A stretch of DNA of 64,000 nt from JBEKCD01 sp050015055 (GCA_050015055.1 JBEKCD010000005.1:124001-188000), one strand, 5' to 3'. Shown: positions 1 through 7,134, counted from the stretch's first letter. Notes: generated from the letters alone by a model not told the origin. Numbers and translations are program-made.

Positions 1-131
1 GCGTACACGTCCATTCGTTGGATCCCGACGCTGAATGTTCGTTTTGCATTATGCTCTTGTTGTGCAAATGCTGGTGCCGCTAGTAGAAAAGAGAAAACGA
101 TGCCTAAAATCAGCCATTTTCGGAGTATCAT
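1..131 (-). CDS. secreted protein, N-terminal part only (cut by window edge)
   Basis: Reading the minus strand from an ATG at 131 gives a typical Sec signal peptide: a short basic start (MILRKW), a hydrophobic core and an Ala-Pro-Ala-Phe-Ala end just before QQEHN. The frame stays open to the window edge, so only about 43 residues are visible and the mature function is unknown. About 50 bases upstream lies a TATA box at 182-188 and the shared upstream element of this region, which links the gene to three neighbouring promoters. Confidence 0.7.
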   Translation of the reverse strand, partial: MILRKWLILGIVFSFLLAAPAFAQQEHNAKRTFSVGIQRMDVY

Positions 132-181
132 TTGGTATTTGCCTCCTTCTCGTTATGCTCAAGATAGACCCTTCAGCTGTT

Positions 182-224
182 TTATAAGCGCCCTCGGACA
201 AAACCCGATGCAGACTAGTACAAA
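182..224 (-). promoter_or_regulatory. shared promoter element, copy 1
   Basis: Read on the minus strand: TTTGTACTAGT (214-224), then TTTGTCCGA (195-203), then a TATA box (182-188). The distance from the ACTAGT core to the TATA box is 32 bases. It drives the truncated secreted-protein gene below it. The same parts at the same spacing recur at 734-776, 848-890 and 2702-2745. Confidence 0.7.
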
Positions 225-383
225 AACCAGAGCGGGTAGACTAGTGAGCAATACGTTTCAAGAACAAAAGGAAAGGGAAGGTGGGCAAAACTACATTTAT
301 AATAAATCATGAGTTGGGAAGGCCGCCGCTCTTTAGTGGATACCTTAGCGAGACTCTTGAAAGATTGGTATTTGCGGTCAATG

Positions 384-695
384 TTATGGCGCGTTGATTC
401 TACAACCGCCCATCATTGACCCATATTCGTTCGGATCAGAACTCTGCGGAAAACCGTTTCCGGGTTGACTGCTGTCGTAAGCTGCGTATCCACGTCGCAT
501 TGGACTGCCCATAAATCCGCGGATCATGCTCCACATCATGTTCCCAATTCGTTCTTGCGCAGTTGCAGGCCTATAGCTTCTGTAAGGTGTATAGATTCTC
601 TGCCCGCTAGTGTGATATGCGAACGCGCTGGCTGTGATCATCGCAACTACTATAATGGAAAATGCGGCAACTACTATTGTTTTCCAAGCTTTCAT
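384..695 (-). CDS. small secreted Met/Gly-rich protein
   Basis: 103 residues with a clear signal peptide (about residues 1-26, ending ASAFA). The mature part is rich in Tyr, Arg, Ser and Met, with MM pairs and a C-terminal MMGGC-type tail. The Met/Cys clusters could bind metal, but no known family is recognised. The start is the ATG at 695, about 38 bases downstream of a TATA box within shared promoter copy 2. Neighbours under the same promoter type are also secreted or membrane proteins. Confidence 0.6.
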   Translation of the reverse strand: MKAWKTIVVAAFSIIVVAMITASAFAYHTSGQRIYTPYRSYRPATAQERIGNMMWSMIRGFMGSPMRRGYAAYDSSQPGNGFPQSSDPNEYGSMMGGCRINAP

Positions 696-733
696 TCGAA
701 TAACCTCTGCTGATCCAGATGAGTCACTATTTC

Positions 734-776
734 TTATAAACGCCGTCGGACAAACTCCAAAAAGAACTAGTACAAA
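734..776 (-). promoter_or_regulatory. shared promoter element, copy 2
   Basis: Minus strand: TTTGTACTAGT (766-776), TTTGTCCGAC (745-754), TATA box (734-740). Core-to-TATA spacing is 32 bases, the same as copies 1 and 3. It drives the small secreted protein at 384-695. Confidence 0.7.
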
Positions 777-824
777 CGTTGGATGTAAGCACGGGAAAAA
801 GCGACTGCACGATTTGATTCGGGT

Positions 825-890
825 TTTGTACTAGTCTGGCTTTAGCCTTTGTACTAGTCTGCTTTCGGGTTTGTCCGACGGTCCTTATAG
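825..890 (+). promoter_or_regulatory. shared promoter element, copy 3 (double upstream site)
   Basis: Plus strand: two TTTGTACTAGT sites (825-835 and 848-858), TTTGTCCGAC (870-879) and a TATA-like CTTATAG (884-890). It fires towards the small ORF at 938 and the acyltransferase. It stands back to back with copy 2, so 734-890 is a divergent control region. Confidence 0.7.
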
Positions 891-937
891 GCATAGGCTC
901 GGAATTTGTTGTATCCGCATTACATGGTGAGAAATAA

Positions 938-1114
938 ATGCTTCATGGAGAAGAGGACATGCTAATACGTAACTTGGTTTCGAAGAACCTTTCAAGGAGG
1001 AAGGAGCGTTCGGCACTTAGGTTCGTCGGACAAATACTCGCTGTTGCAATAATCGTTTCAGGTTTCATTATTTCAGGGTCCCGCAAGCAAGGTGAAACGG
1101 TGAACAACCTATGA
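938..1114 (+). CDS. small single-span membrane protein, coupled to the acyltransferase
   Basis: 58 residues from the ATG at 938 (a second ATG at 959 is possible). A basic segment with several Arg and Lys residues (about residues 11-28) precedes one hydrophobic span (about residues 31-47). The stop overlaps the acyltransferase start as ATGA, which indicates translational coupling. The promoter lies about 50 bases upstream. No known family is recognised; the overlap and promoter position are the main evidence that it is real. Confidence 0.5.
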   Translation: MLHGEEDMLIRNLVSKNLSRRKERSALRFVGQILAVAIIVSGFIISGSRKQGETVNNL

Positions 1115-1779
1115 AACTGGAACTTGAGAACGTGCTGAAGTCGTCTCTGGTCAACAAATTCGTTGCGGCCCTTGGAGGATCAATAGAATATGGAAGATGG
1201 GAATTCCAATATCGAAAGTACAGAGAACAGTATGAAGTGCACCCTACTTTCAAGTTTGGTGGTCCGGGAATCATTCTCTACGGGGATGGAAGAATCGTAC
1301 TGGGAGAACGCTCGTTTATTAACAGATACGGTTCCATCAGTTCAAGCACTGGTTGTGAACTGGTGATAGGCAAAAACTGCGCAATCGGCCCTTTTGTGTT
1401 CATGTCAACTGCAAACAGATCAGCAAACCAAGACTTCAGCATGACTAGAATGATGACCGCAGGAGATGTCAGGGTTGACGATGATTGCTGGATTGGCGCA
1501 GGTGTTTTCATTAATCAAGGCGTTTCCGTAGGAAGCAACTCGGTCGTTGGAGCAAATTCCGTCGTCACCAGAGACATACCGCCTCACAGCATAGCGGCAG
1601 GCGCTCCTGCAAGGGTAATCCGGTTCAAACCGTACCTAGATGAGACAAGGATTCTTGAATTGACAAACGTGTACTGGCACTCATTAAGCTCTGCGCTGAA
1701 ACGAGAGTCGTTGCACAGGTATCCCGAGTTAAAGAGTCTGAAACTTCAAAACAAGTTACTCCTACAGAGAACACCGTAG
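1111..1779 (+). CDS. hexapeptide-repeat acyltransferase
   Basis: 222 residues. From about residue 50 to 170 the protein shows isoleucine/valine-rich hexapeptide repeats of a left-handed beta helix, ending in the signature VTRDIPPHSIAAGAPARVIR of the LbetaH acetyltransferase family (maltose O-acetyltransferase, WbbJ and VatD relatives). Such enzymes acetylate sugars or other small hydroxyl or amino substrates; the substrate cannot be read here. The start ATG overlaps the stop of the small membrane protein upstream, so the pair is probably an operon under shared promoter copy 3. A role in modifying surface glycans is an inference from its secreted neighbours. Confidence 0.85.
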   Translation: MKLELENVLKSSLVNKFVAALGGSIEYGRWEFQYRKYREQYEVHPTFKFGGPGIILYGDGRIVLGERSFINRYGSISSSTGCELVIGKNCAIGPFVFMSTANRSANQDFSMTRMMTAGDVRVDDDCWIGAGVFINQGVSVGSNSVVGANSVVTRDIPPHSIAAGAPARVIRFKPYLDETRILELTNVYWHSLSSALKRESLHRYPELKSLKLQNKLLLQRTP

Positions 1780-2326
1780 TTCACACACCAAAGACTTCTT
1801 TTGTGCAAGCAACCCCCATTGGCACGCGCAGAAAAGTCAACTCAGCAACATACAAGTACGCGGGAGACAAAGGAGTCGAGTTGGAGAACTGAGCCCCAGA
1901 TGGAACTCGGCCTTTTGGTACAATTGAACAACGCATAGACAAGTCGTTTCCATTGATGGTCATCGATTAGGCTCATGAATCGTGTCCAATCACTCATTCC
2001 CTATCCTAAATGTCGGAGGCAAGGATTGTTGAGTCCTAGACAACGCCTTTGGAAAGCTCTTGAGGCTTACTTAACATAGTCTCTTTTCATCATTCTTTGT
2101 TTACGTTCGCGATAGCCTTCTCATGGTAGATATGTGGGATGGTATTGTCGCGTGCTTCGTTTTTGTGGGCTCTGTCCGTGTCGGTGTCCAGGCTATTACA
2201 ACATAAAAAAAGAGAGAGGGTCAAGTTTTGCTCTTTCTTCTAACGTTCAACATGCACGCGTGAGCCATCCTGTGACAGGTGTCATCTGAGGAGCCAGACT
2301 CCCAGTTCGTGCCTTGAGCTATGAGG
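1780..2326. other. no gene recognised
   Basis: About 550 bases without a convincing reading frame, RNA gene or repeat. A 60-codon minus-strand frame at 1781-1963 has no recognisable features and is not called. Confidence 0.5.
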
Positions 2327-2503
2327 CTACTGTTTCTGCGTCACCGTTCTGCGTTCGTTTTTCTCGAGTGTAATCTCAAGCCTTTTCAATTCCTCAAATT
2401 GTTTGCCGATCCTCAATTCCAGGGCAAGCTTCTCCTGCAGGTTCCAGCTAAGCTCATTTTTCAGTAGAGCATGTTTTTCTTCGAGCAGTAGTAGGTTATT
2501 CAT
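2327..2503 (-). CDS. small coiled-coil protein (doubtful)
   Basis: 58 residues from an ATG at 2503. The sequence is leucine-, glutamate- and lysine-rich with heptad-like spacing, consistent with one alpha-helical coiled coil. Its start overlaps the stop of the preceding small frame (2496-2684). The two could form a mini-operon under shared promoter copy 4. Composition and promoter position are the only support. Confidence 0.35.
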   Translation of the reverse strand: MNNLLLLEEKHALLKNELSWNLQEKLALELRIGKQFEELKRLEITLEKNERRTVTQKQ

Positions 2504-2684
2504 GTTTTTGCACCTTTCTTGGCGGTCGACAAAGCTCCTGTTCTCCTGGATTCTCGTGAAGACGCAGAGCAGTTGAAGGGAGAAAGGAGAAGGGAGGAGA
2601 AGCATTATCTTCAACGTATTCTGGATCTTGACGAGTCTTCATGGATAACAGCTCTTGCCGACTGTTTTTAACCTCTAACTTCAA
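2496..2684 (-). CDS. small protein of unknown function (doubtful)
   Basis: 62 residues from TTG 2684, or 48 from ATG 2642. There is no recognisable domain; the middle is Pro/Ser-rich and the end is basic. The TTG lies only about 18 bases downstream of the TATA box in shared promoter copy 4 and the ATG about 60 bases, so transcription through this frame is expected. Whether it is translated is uncertain. Confidence 0.3.
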   Translation of the reverse strand: MKLEVKNSRQELLSMKTRQDPEYVEDNASPPFSFLPSTALRLHENPGEQELCRPPRKVQKHE

Positions 2685-2701
2685 GCTTTTTCTTCGGACG
2701 C

Positions 2702-2745
2702 TTATAAGAGCCGTCGGACAAGATAGTGACGCAAACTAGAACAAA
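2702..2745 (-). promoter_or_regulatory. shared promoter element, copy 4
   Basis: Minus strand: TTTGTTCTAGT (2735-2745), CTTGTCCGAC (2713-2722), TATA box (2702-2708). The upstream core differs by one base (TTC for TAC) and the spacing is 33 bases instead of 32. It lies just downstream of the regulator gene and points at the small frames at 2327-2684. Confidence 0.65.
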
Positions 2746-2756
2746 AACTGGACATG

Positions 2757-3308
2757 TTATCCTTGCGTAGGTTCCTTTTTGCGAGGGTGTGTTTCCATCC
2801 AAGTCTCCAATGTTTTATCCACAAGCTTGTCTAAAAAGCTGGGTTTGTAGGCTATCAACACTTTTGCCACTCTGTCTTCGTCTCGCACGGTGTAGAGGTT
2901 TTCGTAGCCAATCTTTTCCTTGGCGAGAATGTTCTTGCTGACTAGATATTTCAAGTAGGACGACAGGGCGGAGTGGGACAGTTTGAGACAATCCGCCAGC
3001 AATTGGTATTTGGCTTTTTCGCATGATAGGACGGTTAGCACTATCTCTCTCATTCTTCTCTGTCTCAGCGCTGACAGCACTTTCTTGTCTTCAGGGTCAA
3101 GAGGTTTCGTGTAGTACCTTTTGTGGTGGTCTTCGGTTTCTGCAAAAACGATCTTCTTCCTAACCATGTAGCTGAGATGGTACTCCAGAGTGGTCAAGGG
3201 TATGTCCAAGATTCGTTGGAGTTCTCGAAGATGAATACCTGGACTCGTCTCTATGAGTGCAAAGATTTTTCTTCTTCTTTCGTTTTCCAGAATTTCGTCT
3301 TTGAACAT
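2757..3308 (-). CDS. two-domain winged-helix transcriptional regulator
   Basis: 183 residues. The first winged helix (about residues 10-65) has the pattern GIHLRELQRILDIPLTTLEY, typical of archaeal regulators that sense membrane or redox state. A second wHTH follows at about residues 75-145 (LADCLKLSHSALSSYLKYL). The C-terminal tail is helical and basic. The gene lies 6 bases downstream of a membrane-protein gene on the same strand, so the two are probably co-transcribed. It is the natural candidate to bind the shared promoter elements around it, but this is inferred from proximity. Confidence 0.85.
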   Translation of the reverse strand: MFKDEILENERRRKIFALIETSPGIHLRELQRILDIPLTTLEYHLSYMVRKKIVFAETEDHHKRYYTKPLDPEDKKVLSALRQRRMREIVLTVLSCEKAKYQLLADCLKLSHSALSSYLKYLVSKNILAKEKIGYENLYTVRDEDRVAKVLIAYKPSFLDKLVDKTLETWMETHPRKKEPTQG

Positions 3309-3314
3309 GATTTG

Positions 3315-3599
3315 CTAGTCCTTCAGTATGCCCAGTAGTATGAAGACTAGTGCTACCAAGTGGATAGTGAGGTGCAAGTTTTCGCTCATGGCAATCATGT
3401 AAGCATCGTTGAACAGTTCTGGGATGGTGATTAGAGCGTGGACAAAGAAAACGGCAAACCCTATAGAGATAAGCAACATTTTGCTGGTTCTCGTGCGCCA
3501 GTAACTAAGAAACACGATCCCGAACAAGAAGCCCGTTGCCACAGTCAATCCAAAGCGCAAAATAATGTCAAAAATCCCGACGTCCATATTGTCATACAT
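3315..3599 (-). CDS. small integral membrane protein paired with the wHTH regulator
   Basis: 94 residues with three hydrophobic segments (about residues 9-28, 38-58 and 72-91) and little else. It directly precedes the wHTH gene with a 6-base gap. Membrane protein plus adjacent wHTH regulator is a recurrent archaeal pairing in which the membrane partner may sense or tether. No family name can be given with confidence. Start is ATG 3599; an in-frame ATG five codons later (3584) is an alternative. Confidence 0.7.
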   Translation of the reverse strand: MYDNMDVGIFDIILRFGLTVATGFLFGIVFLSYWRTRTSKMLLISIGFAVFFVHALITIPELFNDAYMIAMSENLHLTIHLVALVFILLGILKD

Positions 3600-3861
3600 C
3601 CCCGATATTCATTACTACTCCTGTGTATAGGTGCCACATATGCATAATGGGGAATCTAGTGTTTAAGATTTCCTTTTTTCACAGGAAGACAATCCTCGCG
3701 GGAGACATGTTCACAACACTAATAGGAATCCAAGAACCAGCGCAGTCGACCATGGTGAGCTCCGAATTATGGTTGCTTCTTGGGCAAGCTGAAAAGACGT
3801 TTAATTCGCGGTGTTACGAGCTCTCTTTTGATTTTGCACTCTTTGTTCAAACAGCATAAGC

Positions 3862-4100
3862 TTAGCACGCGCACTGGTACCCTTTAAGCTCGCAAAAATA
3901 ATTATACGCATTAGCTGAAAGTTCCTTCCTTGCTCCGCTAACTGGATACCCACAGATAACGCTTCTAATCTTCTCTGGATTCTCTATGTCAGCAATCTTG
4001 GACAGCACTCTGATTCTTTTAGCATAGCTCAGAGCAGTCACAAACTCGGTTTTGCCTTCACTTAACCAAGTTTCAAAATGAGGGTGGGTTGAAGTGAAAG
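3862..4100 (-). pseudogene. integrase relic: core-binding domain fragment abutting tRNA-Arg
   Basis: The frame that runs out of the 3' end of the tRNA-Arg gene encodes about 72 residues resembling the N-terminal SAM-like core-binding domain of archaeal tyrosine recombinases: HFETWLSEG, then a YAKRIRVL helix, then GARKELSANAYNYFCELKGY. It stops where the catalytic domain should begin, so no Arg-His-Arg-Tyr active site is present. The position at a tRNA 3' end is the classical scar of an SSV-type integrative element. The family assignment rests on recalled motifs. Confidence 0.55.
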
Positions 4101-4241
4101 CGGGCGGGGTGGGATTTGAACCCACGACCCCCAACTTAGGAGGCTGGTGCTCTATCCGTGAAGAATGCTTTTGACTCGGCACCAGTCCCTTCACAAGTGC
4201 CTAAGACAGCAATTCCTCAATCCGTGCTGAGCTACCCGCCC
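4101..4241 (-). tRNA. tRNA-Arg (CCT) with a D-loop intron
   Basis: Minus strand. The acceptor arms GGGCGGG (4235-4241) and CCCGCCC (4102-4108) pair fully, with G as discriminator at 4101. The T arm is GTGGG-TTCAAAT-CCCAC, and the anticodon arm is CCAGC-CTCCTAA-GTTGG with anticodon CCT. The D arm GCTC/GAGC is split by an insertion of about 66 bases. The insertion is bounded by a direct repeat ACGGAT, so the exact splice points are ambiguous within six bases. The mature tRNA would be about 75 bases. CCA is not encoded. The EndA encoded at 31052-31609 is the expected splicing enzyme. Confidence 0.88.
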
Positions 4242-4344
4242 AAGTGTTTACACATCCAGAACATTAGACGCTTCTGAATTTTAACTTAATGCCGTCCCTC
4301 TGAAAAACTTTAACTACGAAGGAACATCAACCTAAGTGGCTAGC

Positions 4345-4460
4345 GCGGGGGTACCCGAGCCAGGTCTAAATAGGCAGGGCCAGAAAAAAGCCTAAGACAA
4401 GGGGGAGGACTTAAGATCCTCTGGCGAAGGCCTCCGTGGGTTCGAATCCCACCCCCCGCA
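4345..4460 (+). tRNA. tRNA-Leu (TAA) with a D-loop intron
   Basis: Acceptor GCGGGGG (4345-4351) pairs with CCCCCGC (4453-4459), with A as discriminator. The anticodon arm is GAGGA-CTTAAGA-TCCTC with anticodon TAA. A class-II variable arm and the T arm GTGGG-TTCGAAT-CCCAC follow. The D arm is opened by about 30 extra bases after GCCAGGTC (from about 4367 to 4397), which contain a small GGC/GCC hairpin. Removal gives a normal tRNA-Leu of about 84-86 bases. It faces away from tRNA-Arg, 103 bases apart. Confidence 0.88.
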
Positions 4461-4505
4461 CCTACTATGGTAAAAACGACGGGGGGTTTGTCCAGAAGGC
4501 CGTTT

Positions 4506-4676
4506 TCAATATTTTCGCTTTCTGAAGACTTTGTGGCCTTCATAATCGCAGATATACTCGAATCCTGCGTCTATCAGGGCGCACACGTCAGTTTCGGTCT
4601 TGGCTACTTTTAAAACGTATTCTTGTTGGTCTTTGAAGAGTTCTTCGATAGTCACGTCACTTTTAGTCCAGCCACG
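4506..4676 (-). pseudogene. integrase relic: C-terminal tail
   Basis: An open stretch of 56 codons without a start codon ends in EYICDYEGHKVFRKRKY followed by a stop. This closely resembles the extreme C-terminus of archaeal tyrosine recombinases (GFEY-x-x-D-x-x-G-x-K-x-FRKRK), recalled from thaumarchaeal and TACK integrases. Upstream on the same strand the frame is blocked by TGA TAG. It ends 46 bases from the 3' end of tRNA-Leu and on the opposite strand, so an element probably once sat at that tRNA. Confidence 0.55.
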
Positions 4677-4878
4677 CTATCATACCGCACGCCCGGACGA
4701 CCTCATAAAGCTTTTTGAACCAGAGGAGTTGTGGTACTCGCATAGAAAATTATACGAATCCCCCACGGACTCTCAGGCGCTACGCGCGCTCTCCGTTTTG
4801 CGAAATCTCTTTTGAGACGCGGGCTATTCTGGTCAAGCTCACCTCAGGAGGGCTCTGCAAAATCAGGTTGTGTGACGA

Positions 4879-5190
4879 TTACTTGTAAAGGAAGGTCTCA
4901 ATCTCTTTGGAGGTTTTCTTTAGGACAAGGTTTGGCTCTGAAGTTCTCAGTTGTCGTTCTCTTTGTTGAAGTTCTTTGATGTCCTTGAAAGGACGCAGTG
5001 ATTCGTTGAGAGTTGAGATTTCCCAACGATTGTATAGGTAGATCGCGGCAGCTGCAAAAAGCCATTCTGCATGTCTACCCTGAAAATAAATCGGAGTGCC
5101 AGGATTCTCGCTTGATTTCAATCTTATCGATCGATCCATCAGTGTTTTTCGGGATGTTCCATGTTGTTTGGCAGTGTCGCAGCAGTAATG
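4879..5190 (-). pseudogene. downstream part of an amber-interrupted membrane-protein gene
   Basis: This is the exact in-frame continuation of the reading frame at 5191-5634 after one TAG codon. It runs about 103 codons; an ATG at 5139 gives an 86-residue frame. It contains GRHAEWLFAAAAIYLY, a segment that in my recollection ends related bacterial membrane proteins of about 250 residues, and then a charged C-terminal helix. That both halves are well-formed proteins in one frame argues for a single gene of about 251 codons broken by one point mutation. It may also be translated separately from 5139. Confidence 0.55.
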
Positions 5191-5634
5191 CTAATCCTCC
5201 AGTATTAGATCCGAGACGAACGGGAGAACGAGTTTTATTGGAATGGCTCCTGCGAGAACAAGCATTCCTACCCTTTGCAGAGCAATTGACAACTGATACG
5301 TGAATTCATTCCATGCTTCTTCTTCAATGGGGGGAAACGTCTCTTTTTCCCTTCTGATCCTGTTTCTTATTGCGTTTCGAGCATCTCTGAGAGTTTTGTA
5401 TTCTTCTCCGTCAATCTTTATTGGTCTTCCAAGTTCACGATCGACGTACTCTTTGTAAAGGAAATCTGGAGCGTTGGCAATTTGCTCTGGCAATGAAAGC
5501 TCTCGTCTTTGTTTGATATAAAGATAAGCAGAGAATAGTAGCGACACGAAGGCAACAAGGAGGGGAGCCAGCGCATTGGCAAAATCCGTGATTAGCGTAA
5601 TAGAAGCCCCGACATCCATGAACCGTAATTCCAA
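5191..5634 (-). CDS. membrane protein, N-terminal part of an interrupted gene
   Basis: 147 residues. A hydrophobic segment at about residues 18-40 is followed by a charged cytoplasmic stretch (PEQIANAPDFLYKEYVDREL and a basic helix). A second hydrophobic stretch lies near residues 120-140, ending LVLPFVSDLILED before TAG. The frame continues open after the stop (see 4879-5190). Start ATG 5634 is used; ATG 5619 is equally possible. The function is not known. Confidence 0.6.
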   Translation of the reverse strand: MELRFMDVGASITLITDFANALAPLLVAFVSLLFSAYLYIKQRRELSLPEQIANAPDFLYKEYVDRELGRPIKIDGEEYKTLRDARNAIRNRIRREKETFPPIEEEAWNEFTYQLSIALQRVGMLVLAGAIPIKLVLPFVSDLILED

Positions 5635-5793
5635 ACCTTAAGATATGTTCATGTATCTTCTTCAAGTCATCTTTTTTGCTTCAAAAAAAGAGAAGCGAAG
5701 CAGGTACTTTTGACTTGTCCTTACGCGCGTGCGTCGAAGGCGCGGGTCTACAAAAAGAATATTAGTCCTGACACGGGTTGAAGCCGTGTTGGG

Positions 5794-6168
5794 GTGAAAC
5801 GTGTGAACGAAGCCAAGATTAAGCGTGAGCGAAGTTATCCCGAGATCATAACACGTCTTCCGGAAGCGAACATTCAATTCCAAGGAGTCAGAGCGTGGAT
5901 CCTGCAGGGCGAGAGGCAGCAGCTGGTCTTTTTTGAAATGGAACCCTCCGCGCAGGTGCCCGAGCACAGTCATACCTATCCTCAATGGGGAACATTGATA
6001 GAAGGAAAAATGGAACTCATCATCGAAGGCAACCCCAGAATCATCGAGAAAGGCGACGAATACGTCATCCCCGCCCATGCAAAACACCGTGCAAGATTCT
6101 TCACAAAATCCAGGGTCATCGACTTCTTCTCCGAAAAAGACAGATACACACCCAAAGCCGCCCCCTGA
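5794..6168 (+). CDS. cupin-domain protein
   Basis: 124 residues. Residues about 40-115 form one cupin barrel. Motif 1 is seen as VPEHSHTYPQWGTLIEGKM, and motif 2 as GDEYVIPAHAKHRA with a final His. The His residues of both motifs can bind one metal ion, but the reaction cannot be deduced, because small single-domain cupins include isomerases, dioxygenases and sensors. Start GTG 5794; a GTG at 5802 lies out of frame. It stands alone, with no operon partner. Confidence 0.8.
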   Translation: MKRVNEAKIKRERSYPEIITRLPEANIQFQGVRAWILQGERQQLVFFEMEPSAQVPEHSHTYPQWGTLIEGKMELIIEGNPRIIEKGDEYVIPAHAKHRARFFTKSRVIDFFSEKDRYTPKAAP

Positions 6169-6499
6169 CCACTCTAAGCATCAGCGCACGCGTTTCATAG
6201 GAAGGGAAAAAAAGGGGATTTGCGGGAGACGTCGCCACTGGCAACAGGGTTCGTGGCGATTGAGAATACTAGTAAGGTTGTCCACTATACGAAGCCGATT
6301 TCACCCTAAACCACTTTTAGCGAGAGTCTAAACGGACTCTGGAACCATAAAACCTCGTGTGCTCTGGCCCTATCTCCAGAACATAACCCCGACTATCAAC
6401 AACACACGATCCGACTCCATCCTTCACCGCAAACGATACAAAACGAGACCTGAACGACGCAACCCTTCACAGCCATGAACATTGAGGCTCAACGAGCCG
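6169..6499 (+). other. no gene recognised
   Basis: About 330 bases after the cupin gene with no supported gene. Short frames on both strands lack recognisable features. The dispersed repeat (copy A) begins at its right end. Confidence 0.5.
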
Positions 6500-6680
6500 C
6501 AACGACCAACCCTTCCCAAGACTTCCCACTACTTACGAATACGAACCATGCCTTTCCCAGACGATTCCAGACGATTCCAGACGAATAGAGACGAATACAG
6601 ACGTGGTCCAAGCTTGACCCAAGTCCAAAAGCAGAAAAGGAGCCCAAAACAAGCTCCCAAAAACAAACTGGCACCACAAC
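6500..6680 (+). repeat. dispersed repeat, copy A
   Basis: Order of parts: AACGAC start, pyrimidine blocks (CTTCCC, CTTTCCC), tandem AGACGATTCC / AGACGAATA units (about 6557-6600), the core CAGACGTGG (6598-6606), and a purine-rich tail with GAAAAGGAGCCCAAAACA. The same order is seen at 8912-9110 (plus) and 34640-34830 (minus). After the core, all three copies can be read in the same frame as RIQTW followed after about 12 residues by EK-[KE]-P-[KE]-T. It is not a known element to me. Confidence 0.55.
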
Positions 6681-6920
6681 CCTCTAAGAGACCTCCCACA
6701 CCGTCCATCCCCGAAAAGCACGCTCAACGAGATGCCGCCAGCCAGAACAGCGTTCGAACCCCCCTCCACCTTGGCAAGACGGAGAGGCCGTTCATTCTCG
6801 GCGATCTTGGACATCTGCCCCAAGATTTTCGTCTTCCATGAAGACGGCACGCTTGAAGCCTGTTTCGCGCCCAAGAATCCCGTGTGCACATTGGAACATG
6901 CGATATGCTGCTCGACCCAG
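6681..6920. other. no gene recognised
   Basis: 240 bases between the repeat and the cyclophilin relic. Open frames here overlap one another on both strands and none shows a domain. Confidence 0.4.
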
Positions 6921-7098
6921 TCAGCTTATGAACATTACCTTTATCATCGCCACTGGATGTATCGGTGTGCCAACAGTCGCGGACAGAACCGGAGTGAATG
7001 GCACCTGGCTGATCGCGTCCGCGACTTCCATGCTTACTATTGCTTTCTTGAATGCCGACTAATTGCGACCCAAGCTTGCAGCACGCGCCAAAACGGAC
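6921..7098 (-). pseudogene. decayed copy of the cyclophilin C-terminus
   Basis: Read on the minus strand this stretch gives AASLGRN, a TAG stop, then SAFKKAIVSMEVADAISQVP and a tail ending PVAMIKVMFIS plus a stop. It aligns with AASLDSNYSVFGSVIAGMDVVDAI and the C-terminal strand of the intact cyclophilin just upstream (7135-8028); a Tyr codon has become TAG. It is therefore the remnant of a tandem duplication or of a second cyclophilin gene. Confidence 0.6.
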
Positions 7099-7134
7099 AA
7101 ACACGGGAAGATAAACCTTGCATTTTTCTGGAAC

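Noticed and set aside
3623..3859. 78-codon plus-strand frame beside the integrase relic
   Set aside because: No domain, no promoter or ribosome-binding site; probably part of the decayed element.
4879..5634. Pyrrolysine at the in-frame TAG
   Set aside because: Many ordinary genes in the window end in TAG (for example 1779, 20577 and 23583), which is unusual for pyrrolysine users, and the protein is not a methylamine methyltransferase.
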